NCBI RefSeq assembly: GCF_000024725.1
Contig: NC_013960.1
Span: forward strand, 4,015,428-4,079,427
DNA length: 64,000 bases
Source of the DNA: Nitrosococcus halophilus Nc 4
GTDB taxonomy: Bacteria; Pseudomonadota; Gammaproteobacteria; Nitrosococcales; Nitrosococcaceae
Direction: 5' to 3'
Shown: piece by piece, positions 53,641-64,000 of the stretch
Position numbering within the stretch: position 1 is the first letter of the stretch
How the letters are laid out: every line of letters begins with the position of its first letter
Made by a program: the position numbers and the translations under genes
Notes under the pieces: generated by a model
What the model was told of the DNA's origin: nothing
What the model saw: only the letters and a program-made list of their open reading frames with translations
Databases searched by the model: none

Positions 53641-54111
53641 TTAAATCTGGCCCACCAACTCTTTTACCAAGGCTTGGTTTGCCTCTTCGTCGAGTTCCCG
53701 TTTGAGAATCTTGCTAGCCCCGGCGACGGCAATCGACACCACTTGGCCTCGCAAATCCTCACGGGCACGATTCATCTCCTGCTGGATCTCGGCGTTGGCC
53801 GCGGCCTTTAACCGTTCTCCCTCAGCGTGAGCAGATTCCTTAGCTTCCTCAACAATTTCATTGGCGCGTTTCTGGGCCTGAGAGATAATCTCGGCAGCCT
53901 TTTCTTTGGCCTCGTGCAGGGTCTCCTTGGCGCGTTTTTCTGCCAACTCCTGCTCATGCTTGCCGCGCTCGGCCGCAGCCAAGCCGTCAGCAACCCGCTT
54001 CTTCCGTTCTTCCATCAGGCGTGTCAAAGGCCCCCAAAGGTAGCGGTTGACAAACCAGATTAGAATCCCGAAGGCCACCATCTGGCCGATGAGCGTAGCA
54101 GTTACATTCAT
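53641..54111 (-). CDS. atpF: ATP synthase Fo b subunit
   Basis: Peripheral stalk. 156 residues, as in E. coli. One N-terminal membrane helix (about 4-26) followed by a long charged helix with regular Ala/Glu/Lys heptads (about 30-150). Between atpE and atpH. Confidence 0.97.
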   Translation of the reverse strand: MNVTATLIGQMVAFGILIWFVNRYLWGPLTRLMEERKKRVADGLAAAERGKHEQELAEKRAKETLHEAKEKAAEIISQAQKRANEIVEEAKESAHAEGERLKAAANAEIQQEMNRAREDLRGQVVSIAVAGASKILKRELDEEANQALVKELVGQI

Positions 54112-54160
54112 GGCGGCACTCCTCTACTTCGTATAGTTGTGGCTGATCTATTTTATTAAC

Positions 54161-54445
54161 TTAACCCCCAAGAGCCGCCTGAGCAGCACCGGTGAAGGGA
54201 TTGGCAAAAACAAACCACATGGACATACCCAGAACAATCATGGGAAAAGCTTCCATCAGACCGCCTGTAAACAACATTTGCCCCATCAACTGTGGGCGCA
54301 TTTCAGGCTGCCGAGCGATGCCTTCAATATACTTGGAGCAAATAAGCCCCCAACCCAGTGCGGAGCCAAGACCGGCAGCAGCAAGGATGATTCCCACACC
54401 AATCGCAGTAGAGGCATAAATAGAAACAAGCAATTCAGGATTCAT
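54161..54445 (-). CDS. atpE: ATP synthase Fo c subunit
   Basis: Rotor-ring subunit. 94 residues, two membrane helices joined by the polar RQPE loop (45-48). The ion-carrying carboxylate is E65 (GGLMEAFPM), with Ala at the next position rather than the Ser/Thr of sodium-type rings, so proton coupling is expected. Glu here instead of Asp is an acceptable family variant. Confidence 0.97.
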   Translation of the reverse strand: MNPELLVSIYASTAIGVGIILAAAGLGSALGWGLICSKYIEGIARQPEMRPQLMGQMLFTGGLMEAFPMIVLGMSMWFVFANPFTGAAQAALGG

Positions 54446-54506
54446 GAAATTTCTCCTCGTAATGAAATAAGATGAAAAAATGTTTATTTAGAAAAACTGG
54501 TGTTGA

Positions 54507-55331
<825 letters not shown>

Positions 55332-55373
55332 TTATAACGAGTTATTACAAATATTCTTTGCTATCCCAAAATG

Positions 55374-55745
55374 CTAATGGGGCGTATTCATAGGTACGCG
55401 ATTAAACAGGTAGCCTAACTGGGCCGCAGCAAAGCCAAGCAATAACGCTAACGGATCTAACTTCAACACTCCCATACCAATTGCCATCAAAAGCAAAGTT
55501 CCCCCAAAGCGAATGCTCGCTCCGATGTAGAGTTCAGCTAAAGCTCGCTTGCTGTTAGTCCGACTTACTCGCCAGGCCATGATGGCGGTATTGATTAAGG
55601 CAATACCCCCACCATATCCCGCTGCCAGCGCACTTTCGCCACCCTTAATAGCAGCATAAGCCAGTACTACCGGGAGTACTAAAAACAGCTGAACAACCAG
55701 CAGTCTGCGCAAAGTCGCGCGCAGCACTTTCGCTGCATAGCTCAT
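55374..55745 (-). CDS. atpI: ATP synthase accessory protein I
   Basis: Small membrane protein that helps c-ring assembly. 123 residues with four hydrophobic segments and the short G-G-x-A-L motif (YGGGIALINTAIMAWRV). First gene of the atp operon, 64 bases upstream of atpB. Confidence 0.9.
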   Translation of the reverse strand: MSYAAKVLRATLRRLLVVQLFLVLPVVLAYAAIKGGESALAAGYGGGIALINTAIMAWRVSRTNSKRALAELYIGASIRFGGTLLLMAIGMGVLKLDPLALLLGFAAAQLGYLFNRVPMNTPH

Positions 55746-55845
55746 AACCTGTATCTTCTACAAATCCAGCAAAACTGAGGTGCCAGCTTCTTCATCAAGA
55801 TGTCGTTAGTGTTGATTATTTTCTGCCGCCCGTTACGGGGCGCGC

Positions 55846-55874
55846 AGTATAATGACTGGAAGCGCCAGGGTCAA
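55846..55874 (-). promoter_or_regulatory. Sigma-70 promoter of the atp operon
   Basis: On the minus strand a -35 box TTGACC (55869-55874) is followed after exactly 17 bases by a -10 box TATACT (55846-55851), about 100 bases before the atpI start. The spacer and both hexamers are near consensus. The GC-rich inverted run just downstream (CGCCCCGTAACGGGCG) would lie in the 5' untranslated region. Confidence 0.85.
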
Positions 55875-55977
55875 TGATAACCGCGCAACCTCTCTTTACT
55901 TTATTGGTTGAGGTTTTGTTTTAGGGCAGCTATCCTAACTTATTTTTCCTTGTTAAAACAATCCCGCACTCAAAAGA

Positions 55978-56847
55978 TCACTTGATATGGGCCAATATGC
56001 CATCTAACTCATCGACACTATGGTAATGAATCAAAAGTTTACCGCTGCCACTAGGATGGTGCTGAAGACGAACCACTGCACCTAACCGCTCGGCCAGTTC
56101 CTCTTGCAACCGACGAATATCAGGATCTAACGATTTTTCTTTAGAACGCCGGGGGGGGGGTGCTTGCTGCAAGCGCTTTACGAGACGCTCTGTTTCCCGC
56201 ACTGATAATCCTTGCTGGGCAACCGTACGTGCTGCTTTCCGCTGAACTTCGTCGCTAAGCGCGAGCAGGGCACGTGCATGTCCCATCTCGAGATCCCCTT
56301 TCTCCACCAAGTGCTTGACTTCATTTTCTAGTGTCAAGAGGCGTAGCAAGTTAGATACTGCAGCCCGGGAACGACCCACTGCCTGGGAAGCTTCTTGGTG
56401 AGTTATACCGAATTCATTAATCAACCGTTGCAAGGCATTCGCCTCTTCAATGGGATTGAGATCCTCTCGTTGAATATTTTCAATCAACGCCATTGCCACA
56501 GCAGTTTGATCAGGCACATCCCGTACTACGGCCGGAATTTCATCAAGGCCTACCATCTGCGCTGCCCGCCAGCGGCGCTCACCAGCAATGAGTTCGAAGG
56601 TGCCACTCCCTCCTGGACGCACGACAATGGGCTGAACTATTCCTTGAGCACGAATAGAGTCAGCCAACTCTTCTAGGGCCGTAGGACATATTTCCATCCG
56701 CGGCTGATACTTTCCAAGCCGGATCTGATCCAGGGGAAGGCGCCGCAATTCCTCTTTGGCCTTACTTTCACCGATATCGATAGGCAAGTCAGCAGCACCC
56801 AATAAGGCATCTAAACCCCGTCCCAATCCCCGTTTTTTTACTGCCAT
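55978..56847 (-). CDS. parB: Chromosome-partitioning protein ParB
   Basis: Binds parS sites and spreads along DNA as a CTP-dependent clamp. 289 residues: N-terminal box (IRLGKYQPR, GERRWRAAQ, ALIENIQREDLNPIEEA), a helix-turn-helix (THQEASQAVGRSRAAVSNLLRLL) and a C-terminal dimerisation domain. 7 bases after parA. I found no convincing parS in the window. Confidence 0.96.
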   Translation of the reverse strand: MAVKKRGLGRGLDALLGAADLPIDIGESKAKEELRRLPLDQIRLGKYQPRMEICPTALEELADSIRAQGIVQPIVVRPGGSGTFELIAGERRWRAAQMVGLDEIPAVVRDVPDQTAVAMALIENIQREDLNPIEEANALQRLINEFGITHQEASQAVGRSRAAVSNLLRLLTLENEVKHLVEKGDLEMGHARALLALSDEVQRKAARTVAQQGLSVRETERLVKRLQQAPPPRRSKEKSLDPDIRRLQEELAERLGAVVRLQHHPSGSGKLLIHYHSVDELDGILAHIK

Positions 56848-56854
56848 CGTGGAA

Positions 56855-57649
56855 TTACCTCACCTCCGCCTGTAAGGGTTCTTCTCTCACCTCTCGCATG
56901 AGTACCTCTTTTGCCAGGACCAAATAAGCAACAGAGCCGCGGGAAGCACGATCATACAGCATAACCGGTTTACCATAACTTGGCGCTTCCGCTAAACGAA
57001 CATTACGCGGGATAATGGTGCTGTAGACTTGTTGCCCAAAATGACTTACCAGCTGATTGGACACTTCATTGGCAAGATTATTGCGCGGATCGAACATCGT
57101 TCGAAGCAAGCCGGCAATATGCAATTCAGGATTGAGTCTTTGCTGAATCCCTTCAATGGTATTCAGCAAAGCCGATAAGCCTTCAAGGGCATAATATTCA
57201 CACTGGATTGGAATAATCACCCCATCGGCTGCGGTTAAGGCATTGATTGTCAGCATATTGAGGGCGGGCGGGCAATCAACAAGGATCTCGTCGTAGTCAT
57301 AACGAATTTTTTCAAGGGCTAACCGCAATCGAGATTCCCGTTTTGATGCTGAAAGCAATTCCACCTCAGCGGCTGTCAAATCGCCGTTGGCGGGCAATAC
57401 AGTATAGCCCGACTCCTCAAGTTTAATCAGGGCATCATGGGGAGCAAAGTCTTCCAATAGGACATCATAGGTAGTCGCTGATAAGGAGGATTTATCGATA
57501 CCACTGCCAGTGGTGGCATTCCCTTGGGGATCCATATCAATCAGCAAGACGCCGCGTTTATGGGCAGCAAGCGAAGCGGCTAGATTGACGCTGGTGGTTG
57601 TCTTGCCCACCCCCCCCTTCTGGTTAGTAATGGCAATAATACGGCCCAT
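56855..57649 (-). CDS. parA: Chromosome-partitioning ATPase ParA
   Basis: Walker-type ATPase that moves ParB-bound origins. 264 residues; deviant Walker A KGGVGKTT at 11-18 and DMDPQGNAT switch. No N-terminal DNA-binding domain, so the short chromosomal (Soj-type) form. It begins one base after rsmG and is followed by parB. Confidence 0.97.
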   Translation of the reverse strand: MGRIIAITNQKGGVGKTTTSVNLAASLAAHKRGVLLIDMDPQGNATTGSGIDKSSLSATTYDVLLEDFAPHDALIKLEESGYTVLPANGDLTAAEVELLSASKRESRLRLALEKIRYDYDEILVDCPPALNMLTINALTAADGVIIPIQCEYYALEGLSALLNTIEGIQQRLNPELHIAGLLRTMFDPRNNLANEVSNQLVSHFGQQVYSTIIPRNVRLAEAPSYGKPVMLYDRASRGSVAYLVLAKEVLMREVREEPLQAEVR

Positions 57650-57650
57650 C

Positions 57651-58286
57651 TCAATGATCTCCTGCCCTGCTCGGTCTTAACTTTACCAAATGGCGTTGAG
57701 CATTAAGCCCCGGTACCGATAAAGCACAGACGTCTACAATTTCAAAGGTTGCGGGCAATGCCTTAAGTTCCTCTTCCGGGAACGCCCCTTTCATCGCCAG
57801 CAAATACCCCGATGGTTTGCATAAATGTCCTGCCTGAACTACAAAATCAGCCAATTTGGCAAAAGCTCGGGTCACGACAACATCAAACAGGTCAGGGGGA
57901 TGGTAGGCCTCAACCCGCTCACAAACGACCGAGACATTCGATAATCCTAATTCAATGGATGCTTGAATGAGAAATCGAGTTTTTTTAGCGCTCTTATCAA
58001 GTAAGGCGAATTCACGCTCAGGATAGGCTATCGCTAGAGGAATACCCGGCAATCCCGCGCCGCTACCCACATCTAGGATTCGGCCCTCTCCCAAAGAGGG
58101 CCCAATACTAAGGCTATCAAACAAGTGCTTTGAAATCATTTCTGCAGGATTTCTAATAGCCGTTAGGTTATAACGCTGGTTCCACTTCTCCAACAACCGG
58201 ACATAGGCCAGCAATCCCCCTACTTGCCTCTGCTCCAGCTTGAACCCTAAGATTAACAACCCTTTCTCAAGAATATCTGTTCCCAT
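57651..58286 (-). CDS. rsmG: 16S rRNA (guanine527-N7)-methyltransferase
   Basis: Methylates G527 of 16S rRNA; loss gives low streptomycin resistance in other bacteria. 211 residues. SAM-binding ILDVGSGAGLPGIPLAI and YNLTAIR are typical. Between mnmG and parA, a classical order near the origin. Confidence 0.96.
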   Translation of the reverse strand: MGTDILEKGLLILGFKLEQRQVGGLLAYVRLLEKWNQRYNLTAIRNPAEMISKHLFDSLSIGPSLGEGRILDVGSGAGLPGIPLAIAYPEREFALLDKSAKKTRFLIQASIELGLSNVSVVCERVEAYHPPDLFDVVVTRAFAKLADFVVQAGHLCKPSGYLLAMKGAFPEEELKALPATFEIVDVCALSVPGLNAQRHLVKLRPSRAGDH

Positions 58287-58351
58287 TAAAGCTAAGCTTA
58301 TTTTTCTCTAGATTGGGACATTAACGGGAAAAAATTTGTTAGCAATAAGAC

Positions 58352-60241
58352 CTAAACCTCCGCCTCTTCTAAGACACGGGCACGCTTTAAGTAAACTAAT
58401 AAAAGTGACACCGCAGCAGGAGTCACTCCCGGTATCCGCGCTGCTTGCCCCAAGGTGGCTGGCCGCACCCGTGCCAGTTTCTCCTGGACCTCAGCGGAAA
58501 GCCCCTTAACCTGATGGTAATTCAAATCTAAAGGGAGGCGTAGGCCTTCATGGCGCTGCTGGCGATTGATCTCCTGTTGTTGGCGTTCGATATAACCCGC
58601 ATATTTGGCTTGAATAGCAATTTGTTCCGCCACGACTAAGTCTACTGCTACCGGCTCGCCAATCAAACGCATCAGCTTTTCATAACTGATTTGTGGCCGC
58701 CGCAACAGCTCAATAAGGCGGTACTCACGGCGTAGGGGCTCACCCAAGAGGGTAGTTGCCTCTTCCTGGGCAACCTGATCCGGTCCAATTCGTTGCTGGG
58801 AGAGCCGCTGGTTTTCCCTTTCAATTGCTTCCCACTTGGCATTAAATTGCCTCCAACGAGTCTCGTCTACCACCCCTAATGCCTGCCCTTTGGGAGTCAG
58901 ACGCAGATCGGCGTTGTCTTCGCGCAACAGCAGGCGATACTCGGCGCGGCTGGTAAACATCCGATAAGGCTCGCTAGTTCCGCAGGTGATCAGGTCATCG
59001 ATGAGCACCCCCACATAGGCCTCATCCCTTCGTGGACACCAGGGCGCTTGATCTCGGATTTGAAGGCCAGCATTAAGCCCCGCAATCAACCCTTGGGCCC
59101 CTGCCTCTTCATAACCTGTGGTCCCATTGATTTGGCCAGCAAAATAGAGCCCTTGCAGAAAAGAAGTTTCCAAGGAAGGCTTTAGATCCCGGGGGTCGAA
59201 GAAATCATACTCAATAGCATAGCCTGGACGGGTAATATGGGCCTGCTCAAATCCTGGAATAGAACGCACGAGCGCTTCCTGAACATCAAAGGGCAAGCTA
59301 GTGGAGATGCCATTAGGGTAGACCTCGAAGGTTTCCAATCCTTCAGGTTCAATAAAAATCTGATGGGATTCTTTATCAGAAAAACGAACCACCTTATCCT
59401 CAATGGAGGGGCAATAACGAGGCCCCATCCCTTCAATCTCCCCGCTATACATGGGAGATCGATCCAGATTGGCATGGATAATTTCATGGGTCTGGGGAGT
59501 AGTCCGAGTAATATGGCAGTGTACCTGGGATGGATGATCCTGCGCTGAACCCAGGAAAGAAAATACTGGTACCGGTTTATCCCCAGGTTGTACCTCCAGT
59601 TGAGAATAGTCAATACTGCGCCCATCGATACGGGGAGGAGTCCCGGTCTTTAAACGAGCAACCCGGAAGGGAAGTTCCCGCAACCGACAAGCCAGAGCGT
59701 TGGCTGGAGGATCACCCGCTCGCCCCCCTTCATGATGAGTTAATCCCACATGAATGCGTCCCCCCAAAAAAGTCCCCACGGTAAGGATAACTGCCGGAGC
59801 ATAAAAGGTAAGCCCCAGTTGAGTCTTTACCCCAATCACCCGCTCCCCTTCCACTAGGAGGTCGGCGACTGCCTGCTGGAAAAGGGATAGATGAGGCTGT
59901 TGTTCTAGGGATTTGCGCACCACCGCCTTGTATAAGGCCCGATCTGCCTGGGCCCGAGTAGCTCGGACAGCCGGACCCTTGCGAGCATTCAGCACCCGAA
60001 AATGAATTCCAGCCCGATCCGCCGCCTGCGCCATTAACCCGCCCAAAGCATCAATCTCTTTAACAAGGTGCCCTTTACCAATGCCACCGATAGCGGGGTT
60101 ACAGCTCATCTGACCCAGAGTTTCAAGATTGTGGGTCAGTAGCAATGTTCGCGCACCTTGCCGGGCAGCGGCCAAAGCGGCTTCAGTGCCCGCATGGCCA
60201 CCTCCCACAACAATGACCTCATATTGATAAGAAGAACTCAT
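58352..60241 (-). CDS. mnmG: tRNA cmnm5U34 synthesis protein MnmG
   Basis: FAD-dependent partner of MnmE in wobble-uridine modification. 629 residues. FAD loop [17 protein letters not shown] at about 13-29, the [17 protein letters not shown] and the [16 protein letters not shown] signature are present. 3 bases after mnmE. Confidence 0.98.
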   Translation of the reverse strand: MSSSYQYEVIVVGGGHAGTEAALAAARQGARTLLLTHNLETLGQMSCNPAIGGIGKGHLVKEIDALGGLMAQAADRAGIHFRVLNARKGPAVRATRAQADRALYKAVVRKSLEQQPHLSLFQQAVADLLVEGERVIGVKTQLGLTFYAPAVILTVGTFLGGRIHVGLTHHEGGRAGDPPANALACRLRELPFRVARLKTGTPPRIDGRSIDYSQLEVQPGDKPVPVFSFLGSAQDHPSQVHCHITRTTPQTHEIIHANLDRSPMYSGEIEGMGPRYCPSIEDKVVRFSDKESHQIFIEPEGLETFEVYPNGISTSLPFDVQEALVRSIPGFEQAHITRPGYAIEYDFFDPRDLKPSLETSFLQGLYFAGQINGTTGYEEAGAQGLIAGLNAGLQIRDQAPWCPRRDEAYVGVLIDDLITCGTSEPYRMFTSRAEYRLLLREDNADLRLTPKGQALGVVDETRWRQFNAKWEAIERENQRLSQQRIGPDQVAQEEATTLLGEPLRREYRLIELLRRPQISYEKLMRLIGEPVAVDLVVAEQIAIQAKYAGYIERQQQEINRQQRHEGLRLPLDLNYHQVKGLSAEVQEKLARVRPATLGQAARIPGVTPAAVSLLLVYLKRARVLEEAEV

Positions 60242-60244
60242 GGA

Positions 60245-61621
60245 CTATTTGCCGATACAAAAAGTTGAGAATATCTCACCCAATAAATCATCCGAACGGT
60301 ACTCGCCCGTAATTTCTGCCAAGGCATTTTGAGCCTGACGCAGCTCTTCGGCAAGCATTTCTTCAGGCCCTTCCTCCTTGAGGATCTCCCCCGCCGCCGC
60401 CACAGCGGCTCCCGCCCGCTGCAAAGCTTCTAAATGACGTCGCCGGGCTAAGAAGTATCCTTCCCCTTCCCCATCAAAGCCCGCACACTCTTTGAGCCGC
60501 TGTAGGAGCAAATCCATGCCGGCGCCGGTTAGCACGGAAAGCCGGAGCACTACCCTCTGAGAATCTTCTCTGCGCTCTGCTGACGCGCCACTCAGATCAA
60601 TCTTGTTCAGTATGAGGGTATGGGACACATTATCAGGTAATTCACCGAGAATCGATTGCTCTAATTCCGTTAAACCCACCTGATCATCGGCAATCAGCAA
60701 CACATGGTCAGCGTTAGTAAACTCTTCACGGGTACGACGCATTCCTTCCTGTTCGATGATATCCATGGAATCATGAAGCCCCGCAGTGTCAGAAAGGCGT
60801 ATAGGCAAACCGTCGATAGTAATATGCTCGCGCAAAAGATCCCGGGTAGTTCCAGGGACATCCGTAACAATGGCAGCTTCAAATCCCGCCAAGCGATTGT
60901 GCAGGCTGGATTTACCGACGTTGGGCCGGCCTACCAGCACCACCCTTATTCCTTCCCGAAGTAAAGCCCCCTGCCGGGCGCTGCGATGGATTCTCCTTAA
61001 TATGGATTGGAGTTCTTGTAAACGCTCTGCCACTGCCCCTTGTTCAATAAAATCAATATCCTCATCGCTAAAATCAATATCCGCCTCTACCAAACAGCGT
61101 AGTTCGATTAACTGATCTCGCAAATCCTGGATCTGGGCTGAAAATTCACCGTGGAGAGAACGTAGGGCACTGCGGGCAGCCTGCTCAGAGGCACTTTCAA
61201 TAAGATCGGCAATCGCCTCAGCCTGGGCTAAATCAATTTTATTATTAAGAAAGGCCCGCTCACTAAACTCACCAGGACGCGCTAAACGAACGCCTAACTG
61301 GAGAACACAGCTCAAAAGCCAGTCCATCACGACAGGCCCTCCGTGCCCCTGCAACTCCAGTACATCTTCACCGGTAAAAGAGTGTGGGCTAGGAAAATAG
61401 AGAGCGAGCCCCCGATCGATGGTCTCTCCCTCGCCATCGCGAAAACGAGAGAAAGCAGCGTAACGGGGCGGAGGAAGCCGCCCCGTAATGTGTTTTGCCA
61501 CTTGACGGCAAAGCGGGCCTGAAACGCGAACCACCCCAATGCCACCTCGACCGGGTGGGGTGGCTATCGCAGCGATGGTATCGCTCAGCCCTCCTTTTCG
61601 ATCTGGCGAGTAATGTACCAT
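60245..61621 (-). CDS. mnmE: tRNA modification GTPase MnmE
   Basis: GTPase that works with MnmG. 458 residues. Folate-binding N-domain, G1 GRPNVGKSSL, G3 DTAGLHD, G4 NKID, and the C-terminal CIGK. The start is unusual: AAGGAGG near the yidC stop suggests starting just before SDTIAAIATPPG, but no ATG, GTG or TTG is there. The ATG at 61621 therefore gives an extra 11 residues (MVHYSPDRKGG) and overlaps yidC by 37 bases. A CTG start remains possible. Confidence 0.95.
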   Translation of the reverse strand: MVHYSPDRKGGLSDTIAAIATPPGRGGIGVVRVSGPLCRQVAKHITGRLPPPRYAAFSRFRDGEGETIDRGLALYFPSPHSFTGEDVLELQGHGGPVVMDWLLSCVLQLGVRLARPGEFSERAFLNNKIDLAQAEAIADLIESASEQAARSALRSLHGEFSAQIQDLRDQLIELRCLVEADIDFSDEDIDFIEQGAVAERLQELQSILRRIHRSARQGALLREGIRVVLVGRPNVGKSSLHNRLAGFEAAIVTDVPGTTRDLLREHITIDGLPIRLSDTAGLHDSMDIIEQEGMRRTREEFTNADHVLLIADDQVGLTELEQSILGELPDNVSHTLILNKIDLSGASAERREDSQRVVLRLSVLTGAGMDLLLQRLKECAGFDGEGEGYFLARRRHLEALQRAGAAVAAAGEILKEEGPEEMLAEELRQAQNALAEITGEYRSDDLLGEIFSTFCIGK

Positions 61622-63249
61622 TGCTGGGCAATGGAAAGGATATTATTGACCACCCAATACAGGACCAATCCCGCCGGAAACAGAACAAAGAAGATAGTAA
61701 ACATCACCGGCATCAAAGAGATAACCTTCGCCTGTATAGGGTCGGTTGGTGCTGGACTCAGCTTCTGCTGGACAAACATGCTTACCCCCATTAATAGGGG
61801 CAAGATATAATAAGGATCTTTCGCAGTGAGGTCCTGAATCCAGAAAACAAATGGCGCATGCCGTAATTCAACCGATTCTATTAACATCCAATAGAGCGCA
61901 ATAAATACGGGGATCTGCACCAAGATAGGAAGACATCCCCCCATAGGATTGACCTTCTCCTTCCTATATAGCTCCATCATGGCTTGACCCATTTTGTGTC
62001 GATCATCCCCATGCCGTTCCTTGAGAGCAAGAAGCTGAGGCTGTAATTTGCGCATGCGGGCCATAGAGCGGTAACTGGTCTGGGAAAGCTTGAAGAAAAT
62101 CAGCTTGACCACCACGGTCAACAGCACGATAGCCCATCCCCAGTTGCCCACCAAACTATGGAACCAGCTCATCAGCCAGAAGAGGGGCTCAGCAAGGATG
62201 GTCAATTTGCCATAATCTACGGTTAGGTTAAGTTTTGGGGCTGTAGCTGCCAGCCGGTCCTGAATCTTGGGACCCGCAAACAAACTCAAATTGAACTCTC
62301 CGTTCTCCCCTGGAGCCACCGTCTGCTGGGAAGGCATTACCCCGGCAATATAGCGGGAGCCTCGCACATGCTTACCGTAATAATAATTGCTTCCCTCCTC
62401 CCGAGGGATCCAGGCGGCCACGAAGTAGTGTTGGAGCATGGCTGCCCATCCCCCCGAGCTGTGGCGCTCAAAGGATTGTGAAGCTAAGTCACCAAAATCA
62501 ACTTTCTGGTACTCATTCTCTTCTGTGGAAAAAACCGCACCTATATAGGAGCGGACAAAGAAACTGTCAGACTTAGGAGGAGTACGGATAAATTGAGCAT
62601 AGGGCCGTCCCGTCCAAACTTGATCTGTTCCATTTTCGATCTTGAGTTTTAGATCAACCTCATAGCTATCCCTATGGAATATGTAGGTCTTCGTCACCTT
62701 AATCCCGTTCTCATCCTCCCAAGTGAGGGGAACAACCAAGCTGTCCTCACCCGGTACCAATTCATAATAGGCCTTGGACGCTGAAAATTGCGCTGTTTCA
62801 TGGGTGACAGAAGGGCCCGAAACCGCTCGTAATCCTGATTGAGTAACAAAAAGATCAGGATCGGCTTGATGCAATAAAGACACCGGCTCGTTGGGTTTTT
62901 TGAGGGAAACCGGATAATCCAATAGCTGTACTTCATACAGATCGCCGCTAGCCATTTCAATCTTGACGGTGAGGAGATCCGTTTTTACCTCGATAGTTTG
63001 CCCTGGCTGGATGGGGGTCGTATCCATATCCGCCATTTCGGGCGGCGTCGTACCGGGAACCCCCTCAGGTAGCTGCGCATCTGGAACCTCCTCTGGCAGA
63101 GCCGGAGAAGAATCTTTCAAACTAGCCGAGGGTTGTTGCGGCGGCGGGGGCATAAGCGGGATGGGGCCATAATCCGTTTGCCAAGCATCCCACATCAAAA
63201 ACAATACTAGAATCAAAGCAGAGAATAGAAACAACCGATAGTTTTCCAT
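61585..63249 (-). CDS. yidC: Membrane protein insertase YidC
   Basis: Inserts and folds inner-membrane proteins, including the Fo subunits. 554 residues: one N-terminal helix (about 4-20), a large periplasmic beta domain (about 60-330), and the conserved membrane core of five helices (about 355-540) with GGCLPILVQIPVFIALYWML. Between rnpA and mnmE. Confidence 0.97.
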   Translation of the reverse strand: MENYRLFLFSALILVLFLMWDAWQTDYGPIPLMPPPPQQPSASLKDSSPALPEEVPDAQLPEGVPGTTPPEMADMDTTPIQPGQTIEVKTDLLTVKIEMASGDLYEVQLLDYPVSLKKPNEPVSLLHQADPDLFVTQSGLRAVSGPSVTHETAQFSASKAYYELVPGEDSLVVPLTWEDENGIKVTKTYIFHRDSYEVDLKLKIENGTDQVWTGRPYAQFIRTPPKSDSFFVRSYIGAVFSTEENEYQKVDFGDLASQSFERHSSGGWAAMLQHYFVAAWIPREEGSNYYYGKHVRGSRYIAGVMPSQQTVAPGENGEFNLSLFAGPKIQDRLAATAPKLNLTVDYGKLTILAEPLFWLMSWFHSLVGNWGWAIVLLTVVVKLIFFKLSQTSYRSMARMRKLQPQLLALKERHGDDRHKMGQAMMELYRKEKVNPMGGCLPILVQIPVFIALYWMLIESVELRHAPFVFWIQDLTAKDPYYILPLLMGVSMFVQQKLSPAPTDPIQAKVISLMPVMFTIFFVLFPAGLVLYWVVNNILSIAQQWYITRQIEKEG

Positions 63250-63426
63250 GACACCTTTTCCGTTGGGTTTCCGGCATGGAGAACAATATCCCCTAAATGC
63301 CAGCGATAGCGATTATTCAGCCTCTATCGCAGATAACCTCAATGAATTAAACAGAACGACTAAAATTGGCAGCCTATTTGCTTCATGACAGCCTATAGAA
63401 CAGCCATAACATTGCAGGAAAAAGAT

Positions 63427-63786
63427 TTAGGAATCATTACGCCGCTCGATTAGGCGCATCCATTGGCCCTCTAGGCAACGGAGCAGATCCGAATTTGAAC
63501 GCTGGTTAATACCTGGCCTAGACAACACCACCAGATCCCGCCCACCCAATACTCGTTGCCATTGACGGAAGCTCTCTCTAATCAGGCGCTTTATCCGATT
63601 TCTATCAACTGCTCGGGAAAAGTGTTTGCGGGGGATAGCCATCCCTAGACGGGGATGATCTAAGCTATTAGAGCGATAAAGTACAGTAAACGCTTTGCCG
63701 CTAGCCCGCTTCCCAGCCGCAAACACTTGCTTGAAGTCGCCTGGGTCCACCAGCCGCATCGAGCGAGTGAACCCGAATTGTTTCAT
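63427..63786 (-). CDS. rnpA: Ribonuclease P protein component
   Basis: Protein part of RNase P. 119 residues. Basic, with the signature RNRIKRLIRESFRQ. It begins 29 bases after rpmH. The yidD gene that usually follows and overlaps rnpA is not present in the 177 bases before yidC. Confidence 0.96.
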   Translation of the reverse strand: MKQFGFTRSMRLVDPGDFKQVFAAGKRASGKAFTVLYRSNSLDHPRLGMAIPRKHFSRAVDRNRIKRLIRESFRQWQRVLGGRDLVVLSRPGINQRSNSDLLRCLEGQWMRLIERRNDS

Positions 63787-63815
63787 GCTGAGACAAAGTC
63801 TATTTGAATTGAGTT

Positions 63816-63950
63816 TTAAGCACTAAGGCGCTTCCGCCCCTTAGCGCGGCGCCTATTGATCACAGCGCGACCGCCCTGGGTCCGCATCCGAGCACGAAAC
63901 CCGTGGGTGCGTTTACGCTTTAAGTTTTTAGGTTGGAAGGTACGCTTCAT
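63816..63950 (-). CDS. rpmH: 50S ribosomal protein L34
   Basis: 44 residues, [20 protein letters not shown] and a basic C-terminus, normal for the family. It was found by direct reading of the minus strand from the ATG at 63948-63950. dnaA and the replication origin normally lie just beyond, that is, to the right of the window edge. Confidence 0.98.
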   Translation of the reverse strand: MKRTFQPKNLKRKRTHGFRARMRTQGGRAVINRRRAKGRKRLSA

Positions 63951-64000
63951 CTTTGTTGAACCTATTTAACAGCCATAACTGGCTAGATACCCGTGCGAAA

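Overview
The window reads as a contiguous piece of a gammaproteobacterial chromosome. The gene content and order (rpmH-rnpA-yidC-mnmE-mnmG-rsmG-parAB-atp near a presumed replication origin, hemCDXY, hemA-prfA, lolB-ispE-prs-rplY-pth-ychF, ybeZ-ybeY-corC-lnt) together with a bacterial sucrose synthase / sucrose-phosphate synthase / fructokinase operon best fit a member of the Chromatiales such as the halotolerant ammonia oxidiser Nitrosococcus. That genus assignment is inference from gene content, not from a database search.

Layout. 1-461 is the 5' end of a malic enzyme gene, followed by rpmE. 989-6420 (minus) is a run ybeZ-ybeY-corC-lnt-trkH. 6741-11116 holds miaB, the divergent radC, and the lgt-thyA-folA operon. 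11301-14078 (plus) holds three unrecognised genes: a secreted protein with two PPC-like repeats and two small membrane proteins. 14080-18999 is an accessory region full of decayed elements: a HicB-like ORF with no normal start, a MNT nucleotidyltransferase whose HEPN partner is cut short at a single type I-E CRISPR repeat, an intact cas2e, a cas1e broken by an internal deletion, a hicBA pair, an internally deleted TnpB, an RHH gene and an IS630-family element with a -1 frameshift motif. It ends exactly at the 3' end of a tRNA-Met gene.

19181-25960 (minus) is a housekeeping run for translation, PRPP, isoprenoid and outer-membrane lipoprotein functions (ychF, pth, rplY, prs, tRNA-Gln, ispE, lolB, a TPR lipoprotein). 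26227-30651 (plus) is hemA-prfA followed by minCDE. 31130-35751 (minus) is the tetrapyrrole operon hemC-hemD-hemX-hemY. argH, gcvT and an HtrA-type protease follow. 39801-45258 (minus) is the sucrose operon, with genes overlapping by one base.

45303-63950 (minus) runs from rpmH at the right edge to glmS: rpmH, rnpA, yidC, mnmE, mnmG, rsmG, parA, parB, the complete F1Fo ATP synthase operon atpIBEFHAGDC with a good sigma-70 promoter and a perfect palindromic terminator, then glmU and glmS. Most genes are tightly packed with overlaps of 4-8 bases, pointing to translational coupling. The core regions look ordinary and intact; the unusual biology is concentrated in 11.3-19.0 kb and in the sucrose operon.
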